Source: Dryas octopetala (Eukaryota > Streptophyta > Magnoliopsida > Rosales > Rosaceae). Taken from it: DNA of 64,000 bases. Below are positions 52,113 to 64,000 of this stretch, piece by piece (position 1 is the first letter of the stretch; the number at the start of each line of letters is the position of its first letter). The DNA lies in assembly GCA_963921425.1 (NCBI GenBank), contig OY992838.1, positions 11,904,001 to 11,968,000 on the forward strand, given 5' to 3'. Made by a program: the position numbers and the translations under genes. Below the pieces are notes generated by a model. It was not told where the DNA came from, made no database searches, and saw only the letters and a program-made list of their open reading frames with translations.

Positions 52113-54112
52113 TAATTAGGTTTGTACAGGCCAGTAATTCAGAGGAAACTTTCAACGTACAGAAATGTTGTTGCTACTTACAAGTTACAACAAGTCATCT
52201 TCTTCACCTTTATTAGCTTTGAACCCAATCAGAAATTCAGGATTAGCCTGAATAATCAATATGTTTACAACTAAAAAAGTGATCGATTAGAATAATTAAA
52301 GAAAAAATATTGGTTTTGTTAAGCAAGACTGGAAAATCACTACCTTCATCTCTTTATTCGAGTGCTAACTGCTAAGTTTGGAATAAAAAATGACATTAAT
52401 TTCCCTCATCTGCTGCTTGTGAGCTGACATTGCTCAATATAATAATATTGCCATCATGTGTATCATGCAATTTAATTAATTAATTATTTTCTTTTTTTGA
52501 TGCCACGAAGGCATGAATAATGTGCAAGATAAATAAGCAAGAATTCATTAAAAACTGGGAGAATATAATTATTAATTAATATTGCTTTAACTAAAGCTAA
52601 AGTCTGAATATTAGAAAAAGAAACTAAAGGAAGAGCCAAAAGATGTTATAATCCATTATGGTTAATGAATGAACAGGCATTCATGACTAAGGAGTGGGCT
52701 CCCATAAGCACATGACATCAAAGCTTTTACATAAACACTAATAAAGAGCAATCGGCTTCTTCTGTCAATCGTTGTCACTTAAAAACAATGTTAGAAATCA
52801 TTCTAACTGTACGTATTAATTAACAATTTGAATTTTCTGCTTTTTCTTATTTTTATTTGTTAAAATTCTAATTTGTGTAATTTAAATTCTAGAATCTATA
52901 TAATTTTACTCACACTCAATGAGTATTATGGATTTATTCCATCTTTTACTTTATACTTTTGAATAATAAAATCATAAAATTTCGATAAAAAAATAGAAAA
53001 ATTATAGAAATGGTTCACTTATTATTCGCTACATCTCGTTTTGGTCTACAAATTGTTTGATGTGTTCCATTTTTGTCCAACATGAACAATCTTATCCCTC
53101 AAAGTCTACTCATTGATACAAAACTGAGGGGCAAAATTGTTCGGTATTGCTTGGTTTTGAAAAAAATGGAACACTTTAGACAATTCATGAACCAATATGA
53201 CACTTACAAAAATGTGTGGACCAAAACGAGACTTAACGAAATAATAAGTGGATCATTTCTGTAATTACCTCAAAAAAATAATAGAAACATAAATTAAACT
53301 TAAGGGTTAAAAGTGAGATAAAAACAAATAGAGAAAAAACATTTTAATTGCATTGTTTTTCATTTTATAATCTTCTTCTTTATTGCACTTGTTTTCCACC
53401 AATCACTCATTTGCTTATCTTCTTCTGTATTGTACTTGTTTTCCACCAAAAACACATGCAACATGCTTGTCTTTGTCTACAAAGCATTTCACATGTCACC
53501 AGCATAAATGAGCAGAGACGAAAAAAACGAAAATTGGGGAATGACTATTACATACTGAAGCATACAGAATTTACTACTTTGCCTTAAAAAAACTAATAAA
53601 AAATTAATAATAAGAATTTACAAATTTGGAAATTCTTTTATTTCCAAATTAATAAAAAATAAAAAATTAATTCGTAGATGAAATAAAAAGAAAAAGAACT
53701 TAGATGGATCATGGAGTCATGGAGGATGAAGATATTCGACTTTGGAAGAAGGAGGCTCAAGGAGCCAAGCATTAAAAAATAAACGATATTTATTGTTATT
53801 TATTTAAATTAATTTTAATTTATAATTTGTTTAGAAGGCTTAAAAATGTTTTTAAATAAATAAAAAAAACAATCATAAAAAAGAAAAAGAAAAAAGGGGA
53901 ATAATATCTTCTTGGTCAAAGTGTAGCCAAAAATTAAAAAATTAATTAAAATTAATATTAAAAGACCATGACAAAAAACCGGGAACGACCTTCTCCTTTG
54001 CTTGCTACTTCGCAGCTTAACAACCAAATCCCACTCTCTTTCTCCCTCTGACTCTCTCTATCTTTTTCTACACAACCCTCGCTACCATCATTGCGTGACT
54101 GAGAGTGTGTGA
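52113..54112. other. Intergenic region upstream of MMT
   Basis: AT-rich. Apart from the MITE at 53002-53267 I see no gene. The MMT promoter should lie in the last few hundred bases; the leader is CT-rich (54030-54060), and no convincing TATA box is found. Confidence 0.55.
53002..53267. mobile_element. Short inverted-repeat MITE
   Basis: About 266 bp with ends that pair over about 45 bases: AGAAATGGTTCACTTATTAT against AGAAATGATCCACTTATTAT (right end, complement), each followed by CTCGTTTTGGTC. Flanks are A-rich (AAAAAAATAG-like), so the duplication is not certain. Confidence 0.7.
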
Positions 54113-57100
54113 ATGGCGAAGAACGACGCGTCGTTGGGATCGGTGGACGACTTCTTGAAGCGGTGCCAGCAGTCCGGCGATGCCGCATACGCTGCGCTGA
54201 GATCAGTGCTGGAGCGTCTCGAGGATCCGAAAACCCGAACTCAAGCTCGGATCTTCCTCTCGGACCTCCAGAAGCGCTTCCCCACCAAGGAGGCCTGCGA
54301 TCAATGCTTCCACACCTACCATTTTCAGATTGAAGACATCTTCTTCGATCAGTATGAAGGTCACTCTATCACTCTCTCTCTCATTCACTTTTCTATTTAC
54401 TTTTTTTCTTTGTTTCCTGTACTGTATCGTATCGATGCCTGTTTGGTTACTGAGAGAATGGAGGAAAGGAAAATTGAAGAAATGGGAATATCCAATCCAG
54501 ATTATCCAATTAATCAAAATGACTACAAACAGTTGTGTTTTTTCGTTTGACTGTTTTTTCTTTGTGTGCGTGTTTGAATTTCTTGGTTTTTTTGGTAATG
54601 GAACAATTCTATAATCTGCCATCTGGACTCTTTTTTAGCTGTTCTCGTCGTTTTCTCAGTAACCAATCGTATTGCTTGGTTGGTTCGTTTCTGTACAAAG
54701 TACAAACAACTGGGAAACGGAGTCACTTTTCCTGTTCACTTACTTGACTTCAATTTTTCTATTTCTAAATATAGGACAAATGGTTGAAGAATTTTCTTTT
54801 CCTTTTTCATTTTTCTTATGGTCATTGTAATCTTCATGAATTCTTTGTTGGCCTTAAGATAGAGTAGAACAGGACAGTTTTGATTTCTAAACAATTCAAT
54901 TCTAGTAGATGATGAGGATGGTGCTATCGTGTCGACATTTTTTTTTTTGTTTAATTCTTTTTTGGTTGCTCAATATAATTATTTGAAATCATGGCTGGAT
55001 TTACACCTCTTGTATTATGCAATCATTGATGGCCAAAAGATGTCTGTTTATCATGTTTGTTATATTAGCTGGTCTGATCCTGTTCTTGTGCTACTGCAGG
55101 TTACCAGGGTAGGAAGAAATTGACAATGATGGTTATCCCTAGCATTTTTGTTCCAGAAGACTGGTCCTTCACTTTTTTTGAAGGACTGAATAGACATCCA
55201 GACTCTATTTTTAAGGACAAGACACTTGCTGAGCTTGGTTGTGGAAATGGTTGGATATCCATTGCCATTGCTGAGAAGTGGTTGCCATCCAAGGTAGTTT
55301 TGTTGTTTGTTTGTCTTACTTTACCATGCATGATATATATTCCGTTCATATTACAATGTTTTTGGCTTCTCTAAGCGATGACTGAACTACCTTTTCCAGG
55401 TATACGGCCTTGATATCAATCCTAGAGCGGTAAAGATGTCATGGATAAACTTGTACTTAAATGCTTTGGATGACGAAGGTCAACCCATCTACGATGGGGA
55501 GAAGAAAACTTTGCTGGACAGGGTAGAATTTCATGAATCGGATCTTCTATCTTATTGTAGAGATAATGACATTCAGCTAGAACGAATTGTTGGATGCATA
55601 CCTCAGGTATTGTCAACAATTACAATTCAAAGGGCATGAATCATGATATCATGTTTGATAAAGGTAGTTTGTCAAATGGCCTTTTTGAAGGTTCATATTG
55701 TGTGAGTCATCATCTTAACTCCTCTCTTTTCCTTGTTTGTGTTCTTGCAGATTCTTAACCCAAATCCAGACGCAATGTCTAAGATGATTACAGAGAATGC
55801 AAGTGAGGAATTTCTACATTCATTGAGCAATTATTGTGCGCTTCAGGTTAGGAGAGATACTTGATAATATATTCTGCATTCTATTTTAAGAGGCATCCAG
55901 AGCTACATGGATATCAGCATAATTCTTTGCCTTAGTTACACATGGAAACTGTTTGTTAATGATATGTACTATGACTTTCTAACAACTGATCAAACTGTGT
56001 CAATTGATAAGCTAGTTCTTTCAGTTTCCGGTCAGTGGTAGAAACCACGATAGTATTTTTGCTTATGTAAACTTTTCTTTTCTATGCAGGGTTTTCTTGA
56101 GGATCAGTTTGGCTTAGGCCTAATTGCTAGGGCAGTGGAGGAAGGAATAGCTGTCATTAAACCTATGGGGATAATGATCTTCAATATGGGGGGTCGTCCA
56201 GGACAAGCTGTTTGTAAGCGCTTGTTTGAACGCCGTGGTTTCAATGTTACCAAGCTTTGGCAGACTAAAATTCTCCAGGCAAGTACACCCCACTTCATCT
56301 GGAAAAATAAATTTCTTCTTCGAAGTTGCTCTTCTCTTGAAATTCATTGTTACAGGCTGCAGACACAGATATCACAGCCTTAGTTGAAATTGAAAAGAAC
56401 AGTCCACACCGTTTTGAGTTCTTCATGGGACTTTCTGGAGATCAACCTATTTGTGCTCGAACAGCATGGGCCTATGGAAATGCTGGTGGCCGAATTTCGC
56501 ATGCTTTATCAGTTTACAGCTGTCAACTTCGCCAACCAAATCAGGTGTGCTCTTCATTTGTCTGTCTCTTCAGAGTGAATGTTTATCTGTACAAAGTTGT
56601 TCATTACACTTGAAGATAGGGAAACTGAAAAGACACTGACTTAAATAAACTGACAGGTGAAGACAATTTTTGAGTTTCTTAAAAATGGCTTTCACGATAT
56701 CAGCAGTTCCTTGGATTTATCATTTGAAGATGATGCTGTGGCTGATGAGAAGATCCCCTTCTTAGCTTATCTTTCCACTGTTCTGAAAGGGAGTTCTTTT
56801 GGCACGTATGAGCCACCAGCTGGAAGCAAACAATTTCGTAAACTCATTGCTGGGTTTCTGAAAACATATCACCGTATTCCGCTCAATGCTGATGTAAGAA
56901 GACACTAACAATAGTAATTATGCATTCATGCTTGTGCATCAAAGTTTTTCCCTTTTCTGTTCTCTAAGTAATTTATCAGTAACTCTTGTGTATAACATTT
57001 GTCTATTTTTTCTATCCTAGATGTTAGTGATTTGGCTACCTTCAAGTTCTTCTACCAAGTCATGTTGACGGAAAAATGTTTTTTACTCAATAGCAAGACC

Positions 57101-57176
57101 TCACATAAACTTGCATGGATCATCATTACCCAAACAATTTAAAAACAAAATAAACTGAAGTGGTGCTGCAACATAG

Positions 57177-57241
<65 letters not shown>

Positions 57242-60200
57242 TGTTTTCTCTTTTTTTTTTTTTTCTTGACGACTGTGTTCATCTCTTGGTTCTTATTCTC
57301 CACTAGTCTAACAAAGATAAACTAGTTACCACTAAGCTTTGTGCAATAATGTATGTAGGATCAGTTAACCTAGATTTGGTTCTATTTTTTATGCTATATG
57401 CTATAAGCAATGTTGCTTTATAGTCAGTATTTTTCCAGCGGCTTGGGCAATTGAGATTACATAAGTCACACTGATTTCTGTTTGTTCTGTATCCCCACTT
57501 ATTAAGTTAATTAATTTTAGTAGAGTAAGTTTTTGAAGCATGGGGACTTCAAGATGTTGGCTGAAGGTATCTTGATACATAGGTTGATTATTCTTTTATC
57601 TAATTTGGTCATATGGTTTCTCAATACTGTCTTGAATAAACTGGCTGTGTTTAGTGTTCTGAGTTCTAAATGCTGCAAGAAAATCTGTTCAGGGGATAAC
57701 AAACTTTCATATGTCTCCTTGATGGGTGAGAAAACCTACAATATCTAAATTAACCACAGCATCATAAGCTTTGGTCATGATAACAGATGGTTTTGATAAT
57801 TTAAATTTCCTTGAGAATTGTTGTCATTTTAATTACATGAATTAGAATGTTGTTTGCAACATAGACTGACAGACACAGATCAACTGTGATTTGTTTTTTA
57901 AATTGTATAACGGTCCTATCCTTGTTTACACAATGACACTGCCAAGAGTACAGCTTGTTGAGAGCATACTTATATTTCAAAGGCTAAGAATTTCAGAAAA
58001 AAAAAATAATACATTTATGGGGCTCTAAAATCAAACCCTAAAGATTTTTCACAAGTTTTTACACCCATGGAATCCTGCAGAACTTCATGTTTATGCTTTT
58101 CCTGTTCTTTGGGATAAGCTGCATTTCTGACTTGTCTTATCTCATTTCTTTTACAAGAATGTTGTTGTCCTTCCTTCAAGAGCTGTGGCGATAGAAAATG
58201 CTCTTCGATTGTTCTCGCCTCGTCTTGCAATTGTTGATGAACATCTGACCCGGCACCTTCCAAGGGAGTGGCTAACATCTTTAGCAATTGAGGTGTGGTA
58301 TTCATAATGTTGCTGTACTTTAATTTTTAATTTTTTATATGCTACCTTTGGTGGTCTGTGTATTATTAATCCAAAAGTTGGCCCTTGCAACATTATTATA
58401 AGCTTCAGTGCAAATGTAGAAATATTCATAATACACAGACAGCCTGGGTAATGTTATGATGGCTACAGGTTACTAGAATGATTAAGAAACTCTTGGATCA
58501 ACAGTGAGAAGTTGTAGATCTTGAGTCATATGATATTCTGTGATTTTTCAGAAAAATTAATGTATCTTTGAAGCTCAAAATTTATGCCCTTTAGAAGAAG
58601 ATATAGAAGTGAGAAAAAAAACAAATATTTATAATTTTAGTTTCCAATAAAAATTTCATGAAGCGATTTTCTGTCTATGGGTATTGGGTGTCATAGTTCC
58701 ACTTAAAATTTTCTTTGAGTAGTTTGTGCATTTGTTATAACTACATTTATTTCTTAATTGTAGCATCCAGGAACTGATAGTCCTTCAGAGGATTTACTTA
58801 CAGTTATTGAAGCACCTCGCCAGTCTGATTTAATGATAGAGCTGATAAGGAAGCTAAAACCACAGGTGGTGGTTACTGGGATTGCCGATTATGAGGCTGT
58901 TACTAGTTCAGCCTTTGTGCACCTTTTAGATGCTACAAGAGAAATTGGATCTCGTCTTTTCTTAGACATATCTGATCACTTTGAGCTATCCAGCCTTCCA
59001 GGTTCCAATGGAGTTCTTAAATATATTGGAGGCACAATACTGCCATCACATGCAGCAATTATATGTGGCCTAGTGAAAAATAAGGTATTGTTTCTTTTTA
59101 TATTTATTCAGAAACTCCTGAACTTAACTTGGCTATCTCAACGGGAGGCTTTCTATTTATCTAATTGATTTAGAACCCGTAAACGTTGAGATTTCATCTT
59201 ATCAATTTATCCTTTAGCTTGTTGTTATGCAAACTCTTCTCATGAATGGTAGCCGAACAATCTTTCCAGGTTTATTCAGATCTAGAAGTAGCTTTTGTAA
59301 TTTCAGAAGAGGGGGCAATCCTTAAGGCCTTGTCAAAAACGGTTGAACTACTAGAAGGGAATACTGCACCGATTAGTCAGTGTTATTACGGTTGTCTTTT
59401 TCATGAACTTTTAGCTTTTCAACTTGCTGACAGGCACCCACCTGCACAGGTAAGTCAATCCCTTTGTATTGTGGAGTTTCTTTCATTTAAGATTCAACAT
59501 TTTAACATCTGAGAAAACGAATATACCATGTGTAAGTCATTCTTTTAATAACTTGGTCAAAGACATTGTAAGATGCTATTGTGGTTGGATGAAAATGGCA
59601 ATTTAGTTTATCTTCTGTCTTTTTGTTAAAGATACTCTATCATCTGTTAATGATATTTGGAAGGGGCCAAAGTAATGTGTAATGCTGTTTAGCATGGCAA
59701 ATCTATGTTCCGTTTATATGGTTTAGCATAGTAACTTTCTGAAGTCTATTTACATGCATAGGAAGGGACCTGCACATGAGATTTGTATCTGTGACCAGAA
59801 AATCTGAAGAATGTGTACTTTATCTTGTAATTTGGGACAGAGTAGTTATGACAGTCTGCAGTCTAAATGATGGTTCATAAAAGAAACAATATTCACATGA
59901 AAGGATTATCATAAGAACAAGCTTTTCTCTCTTTTTATCCCCCTTAAGATGTTTATATTTATTTTGATTTGTTATAAATTATACTTTTTACCATGTCATA
60001 AATTCCAGTGTGGTCTGTTACTCTTTGATAAAGTTTCAGTAAACCTGATATTCTCATTCGCGGAAACAAATTTGCTTATCCAATTGATTTTCATATATGT
60101 CCTTCAGAGGGAATGTGCATTGGCTAAATCAGCAGAGATGATCGGGTTTTCTAGTTCAGCAATCTCAGTCCTCAATAATGCTGAGTTGTCAATTAACGAG

Positions 60201-61078
60201 GCAGGGAACTCTTCCCTGATTCACATGGACGTTGATCAAAGCTTCTTGTGTGTACCATCACCTGTCAAGGCTGCTATCTTTGAAAGTTTTGCTAGACAGA
60301 ATATAGCTGAGTCAGAAACAGATGTCACCACTAGCTTCAAGGAATTCATCAAGAGCAATTACGGTTACCCAGTTGATAGCAGCACCGAATTTATATATGC
60401 TGACGGCTCGCTAGCTCTGTTTAACAAGTTGGTTCTTTGCTGCATTCAAGAAGGGGGGACACTGTGCTTTCCTGCTGGCTCAAATGGGAACTATGTTTCT
60501 GCTGCCAAATTTTTGAAAGCAAATATTATTAATATACCTACTAAGCCCGAAGATGGCTTTAAACTGACAGACAAGGTGCTTTCTGGAGCACTAGAGACTG
60601 TGAAGAAGCCATGGGTGTACATTTCTGGACCAACAATTAACCCGACTGGTTTGCTATACAGCAACAAAGAGATTGAAAATTTGCTGTCTACTTGTGCTAA
60701 AGTTGGGGCTAGAGTTGTGATTGATACTTCATTCTCAGGTTTGGAATATGACTTTGAGGGTTGGGGTGGCTGGAATCTGGTGGGCAGTTTGTCAAAGTTA
60801 AATTCCTCTACCAACCCTTCTTTTTGTGTCTCTCTACTTGGGGGATTGTCTTTGAAGATGCTGAGTGGGGCGCTCAAATTTGGGTTTCTGGTTTTAAACC
60901 AATCTGCTTTGATGGATGCATTTAATAGCTTTCCGGGATTAAGCAAGCCTCATAACACTGTTAAATATGCTATTAAGAAGCTGCTGGGTCTGAGAGAGCA
61001 GAAATCCGGTGATCTATGGGATGCCATTGCAGAACAGATAAGAAATTTGAAGAGTCGATCTAAACGGTTAAAGGAGGT

Positions 61079-61123
<45 letters not shown>

Positions 61124-61717
61124 TCTTCTCTTTCTTTTCTCTGCTAAAGGTATTCAATCACTGTTCATTGATTTAAATCTTCTCCGGGTAATAGCTCTTT
61201 ATTCCAAATATTGAAGCCATGTTTTCTCCAAAGCATTTGAAAATTTTGAATGATGCAGAACCCAGTTATCTCACCTAGCAATGAGTCAATTACTTTTCAG
61301 TATATGTCCACTTGAGTGCTTAATTTATAATAATGTTTATCCACGCACTTTCTTATCTTAATTTCCATTATCATCCTACTTTTGTTACAGACACTGGAGA
61401 AGTGTGGGTGGGATGTGCTTGAACCCTGTGGTGGTGTTTCCATGGTGGCCAAGCCCTCGTCCTATTTGAACAAGACTGTTAAATTCAAGACATTGCCTAA
61501 AGATGGAGGCAAAACCGAAAAGGAAACAATGCATGAAGCTAAGCTTGATGACTCAAATATCAGGGAAGTCATTCACAAGGCTACTGGCTTATGCATCAAT
61601 GGCGGCTCTTGGACTGGAATCCCCAGCTACTGCCGTTTCACCATTGCTCTCGAAGATAGTGAATTCGAGCGTGCATTGGATTGCATTATTAAATTTAAGG
61701 ACACCATCAAAAACTAA
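54113..61717 (+). CDS. MMT: Methionine S-methyltransferase
   Basis: Cytosolic enzyme that moves a methyl group from S-adenosylmethionine to methionine, giving S-methylmethionine, a plant sulfur transport and storage form. Twelve exons: 54113-54359, 55100-55293, 55400-55606, 55751-55846, 56090-56278, 56356-56544, 56657-56893, 58158-58292, 58764-59084, 59269-59448, 60108-61076, 61391-61717. They total 3,291 nt, 1,096 residues, slightly over the family norm of about 1,080. The methyltransferase domain has motif I AELGCGNG at 126-133 and an NPP(Y/N)-like IPQILNPNPD near 214-223. From about 450 onward is an aminotransferase-like domain (DGSLALFNKL, SGPTINPTG, DTSFSGLEY), as in all MMTs. Intron 5 uses a GC donor (CAG|GCAAGT). 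Introns 7 and 11 hold CT microsatellites. Confidence 0.96.
57181..57238. repeat. CT microsatellite in MMT intron 7
   Basis: About 28 CT units with one interruption, followed by a T-run. Intron 7 (56894-58157) is otherwise featureless. Confidence 0.9.
61080..61120. repeat. CT microsatellite at the 5' end of MMT intron 11
   Basis: Begins three bases after the donor (GGAG|GTG then CTCTCT...), so it occupies the +4 to +44 positions of the intron. Confidence 0.92.
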
Positions 61718-62900
61718 AGTTCTCTACTAATGTCATGTAGAAGAATCTGATTCAGTATTTTTATTATCTGAGCTGTTTTGGCACATGCCAATCCCACCAT
61801 CAGATTTTCACAACACTCTACGGCTTCTGTTATGTTGTTTGCCCTTTCCCTTACACAACATACAACATACCAAGCATTCCTATCTCTTCTTATTTGTTTG
61901 AGATCCCAAGGGTTTTATAATTCCATGTTTTCTTAAATACATTTGTGTATTCCCTCAAGTATTTTGTTCACTTTTTTCTGTTTTGCTTTGCCTTAAATCA
62001 TGTTATGTCTTGGCCAAGAAAAAAAAAAAAAAATCATGTTATGTCGTCTGCTGGTGTAAATTTACTGATTGCAATTTGTTTACATTAATCTCAAATGAAA
62101 ATTCAAATTAAATGCCAATTGAGAAATTTTTTTTCCATTACAGCAGTAATAAGCACTTTTTTGCAGTTTAGATAGTAAGTGACACTATTTAGTATGGGGC
62201 AAAACATCAAGTTGTGGACGAAATTTCTTACAATCATTTGTACGCTCAGTTCAGCATTTGAAGGCCTTTTTTCTTTTAATATATACTTCTGACTATTTAA
62301 TAATTATATATTTATAATAAAGTTTATAAATATTTATAATGGTTTAGAGCTTAACATTTATGCTTAAACTCGAGAGACTACGTTGTAAATAGAATTCAAG
62401 TATTATCAAACAATGAAGTAAGTTGTAATTGGCATAGAGTCACAATTGTGTAATTGTCATGTACAATTGTAATTGGCATAGAGTCACAATTGTGTAATTG
62501 TCATGTACAATTAGTTTTTGAGTCACAATTGTGTAATTGTCATGTACAATTGGTTTTTTTTTTTTTTTTAAATGAGTGAGCCTTCAAATGAGCTTCAAAT
62601 GAGCGTTGATGGGTATATGAACATTGGACAAGGCCTAGACAAATTTCTTCCCTCCCCTTAATATATAAAACAAAAAAATTTGTGAATTAATATTGTATAA
62701 AAAAAAAAGTTGTATCTATTATTTAATCTTTTTTTTTTTTTGCGCACACTATCTATTGTTTAATCTTAACTAGTTGTAATCTTAAATCTCATTTAATATC
62801 ACATCAATTTTCAATTAGTATCACATGAATTTTGTCTTTGAAGAACATAATGTTAGTTTTTGTTCCGGATGCCACGTCTAATGAGACTGTTTCTTCTTTT
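61718..62900. other. Intergenic region between MMT and HSP22
   Basis: Contains the MMT 3' flank, AT-rich low-complexity sequence and the 44-bp repeat listed separately. No gene seen. Confidence 0.55.
62425..62552. repeat. Tandem repeat, three 44-bp units
   Basis: Units from 62425 and 62469, and a third with a changed start from about 62513. Each holds GAGTCACAATTGTGTAATTG and TGTACAATT, rich in palindromic CAATTG/TGTACA. It ends in a T-run and lies 0.65 kb upstream of HSP22. Confidence 0.9.
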
Positions 62901-62907
62901 TCTCTCT

Positions 62908-62980
62908 GGAACATTCCACAAATCTTAATTTGACTACACCCTCTTATCTCTAGCTATCTCAAGACTCTCCTAGAATTTTC
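62908..62980 (+). promoter_or_regulatory. Heat shock elements upstream of HSP22
   Basis: Two minimal dyads of the form GAA-nn-TTC: GGAACATTCC at 62908-62917 and AGAATTTTCT at 62972-62981. They lie 73-146 bp upstream of the TATA box, the usual place for heat shock factor binding. The sites are short (two units each), so binding is inferred. Confidence 0.65.
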
Positions 62981-63052
62981 TCTCCTTCCCATGAAAATCA
63001 CAAGAACAATCCAGAGTTCCAGATGTCCAAAAACCCATCAACCCCATATCCT

Positions 63053-63059
63053 ATATAAC
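63053..63059 (+). promoter_or_regulatory. TATA box of HSP22
   Basis: CCTATATAACTCC, about 145 bp before the start codon, giving a leader of roughly 115 nt that is rich in CA and AC. Confidence 0.8.
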
Positions 63060-63198
63060 TCCACCCTCACCCCTCCACATTCCTCAGCCCAACACAAACA
63101 AACACAAGACCAACCCCATTACCAATCTTCTCATTAATTTTGTCTCTCACTTTCTCATACACACTAATCAACCATCTTACAGGTGTTTAATTGACCAA

Positions 63199-63768
63199 AT
63201 GGGCAAGCTCACAATTCCCATTTCATTTCTATTCCTCATGGCAACACTTTTGTTTGGCCTCACCAATGCATTAGTGCCGTACACAAGATCATCACTATGG
63301 GACATGATCCTCCCCTACTCCGACGACCCCTTCCGAGTCCTCGAGCAAGCCCCCTTCACTCACGAGACCCCACTCGCCCTGGCACGTGCCGACTGGAAAG
63401 AGACGGCAGGCGCGCACGTGATCACGCTGGACGTCCCCGGGCTGAAGAAGGAGGATGTGAAGATCGAGGTGGAGGAGAACAGGGTGGTGAAAATCAGCGG
63501 GGAGAGGAAGGGCGAGGAGGAAGCCGAGGGTGACAAGTGGCACCGGGCGGAGAGGACAAGTGGCAAGTTCTGGAGGCAGTTTCGGATGCCGGGGAATGCT
63601 GACTTGGACCGGATCGAAGCTCGGCTTGAGGATGGAGTGCTGAGGATCACAGTCCCCAAGTTGGCTGCGGAGAAGAAGAGGCAGGCTAGGCTTATTAACA
63701 TTGCTCATCAGGATGCTTCTTCATCTTCTCATGCCGATATCAAGCCCACCAAGGTCGCATCAAGTTAA
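63199..63768 (+). CDS. HSP22: 22-kDa class IV (ER) small heat shock protein
   Basis: Single-exon gene, 189 residues. Residues 1-25 (MGKLTIPISFLFLMATLLFGLTNA) are a classic signal peptide, so the protein enters the secretory pathway. The mature start LVPYTRSSLWDMILPYSDDPFRVLEQ is the hallmark of plant ER small heat shock proteins. The alpha-crystallin domain spans about 60-155: ADWKETAGAHVITLDVPGLKKEDVKIE, then the second consensus EDGVLRITVPKL. ATP-independent holdase chaperone for unfolding ER proteins. The C-terminus ends in KPTKVASS without a KDEL-type retention signal, so how it stays in the ER is open. Heat shock elements and a TATA box lie upstream. The coding region is GC-rich against an AT-rich surround. 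The start is the only ATG before the signal peptide. Confidence 0.95.
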   Translation: MGKLTIPISFLFLMATLLFGLTNALVPYTRSSLWDMILPYSDDPFRVLEQAPFTHETPLALARADWKETAGAHVITLDVPGLKKEDVKIEVEENRVVKISGERKGEEEAEGDKWHRAERTSGKFWRQFRMPGNADLDRIEARLEDGVLRITVPKLAAEKKRQARLINIAHQDASSSSHADIKPTKVASS

Positions 63769-63793
63769 TGAAAAACACTAATTATAAGTAATT

Positions 63794-63794
63794 A

Positions 63795-63835
<41 letters not shown>
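63794..63835. repeat. TA-TG compound microsatellite after HSP22
   Basis: About 9 TA units followed by about 12 TG units, about 25 bp past the stop codon, in the 3' untranslated region. A poly(A)-like AATAAA lies at about 63960. Confidence 0.93.
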
Positions 63836-64000
63836 GCTGTTGTCTCGGTGGCTAGCTAATTATGATTTCCTTGTTGTAAGGAAATGGAGTTTTACAAGTT
63901 TATCATGGTTGCAACTTGCAACGCTGAATATATTGATGTAAGAAGGAAAATGAAATGAAAATAAATTCGTCTTAACTGGAACACTCCAGTCATTTCCAAG

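Overview
The window is eukaryotic nuclear DNA from a flowering plant, almost certainly a eudicot. The genes have many short GT-AG introns. The protein families are plant-specific: a plastid MEP-pathway enzyme, methionine S-methyltransferase, PGG-type ankyrin membrane proteins and an ER-type small heat shock protein. About half the sequence is plant transposons. I cannot name the species; a woody rosid would fit, but that is a guess. Two 200-base runs of N (413-612, 51362-51561) are assembly gaps.

Layout. 1-6583: a decayed Ty1/copia retrotransposon whose 5' LTR is cut by the window edge. It lies in an intron of ankyrin gene ANK1 (exons 1-2 at 6710-8078, minus). 8812-14502 (minus): intact 12-exon IspD gene, 309 codons. 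14870-21540: a decayed copy of the NDUFB3 locus, split by a 3,050-bp CACTA transposon (15656-18705). 23783-27530 (minus): ANK2, an intact three-exon paralogue of ANK1. 28236-30628: a solo LTR carrying fifteen 83-bp repeats. 30634-31407: a pseudogene fragment of the last two IspD exons. 31776-44951: a terminal-inverted-repeat element that swallowed a young 12-kb Tat-like Ty3/gypsy retrotransposon (32202-44245). That retrotransposon has an intact gag-pol (minus) and an antisense spliced gene (plus). 45745-49660: second copy of the NDUFB3 locus, with an intact complex I NDUFB3 gene. 49.7-54.1 kb: transposon debris. 54113-61717 (plus): complete 12-exon methionine S-methyltransferase gene, 1,096 codons. 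63199-63768 (plus): ER small heat shock protein with heat shock elements and a TATA box.

The main structural story is a tandem duplication of the block ankyrin - IspD - NDUFB3, same order and strands. Left unit: about 6.6-21.6 kb. Right unit: about 23.7-49.7 kb. The two copies decayed in complementary ways. The left kept IspD and lost the NDUFB3 coding exon; the right kept NDUFB3 and lost all but two IspD exons. Both kept ankyrin exons. Transposons sit at or near the breakpoints. The right copy supplies an empty site that proves the CACTA insertion.

The housekeeping genes share no pathway: IspD acts in plastid isoprenoid synthesis, NDUFB3 in mitochondrial complex I, MMT in cytosolic S-methylmethionine synthesis, and the heat shock protein in the ER. 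Exon boundaries for IspD, ANK1, ANK2 and MMT were placed by hand from GT/AG (one GC/AG) sites. All reading phases close exactly, which makes the models strong. I saw no tRNA or rRNA gene and no CRISPR array.
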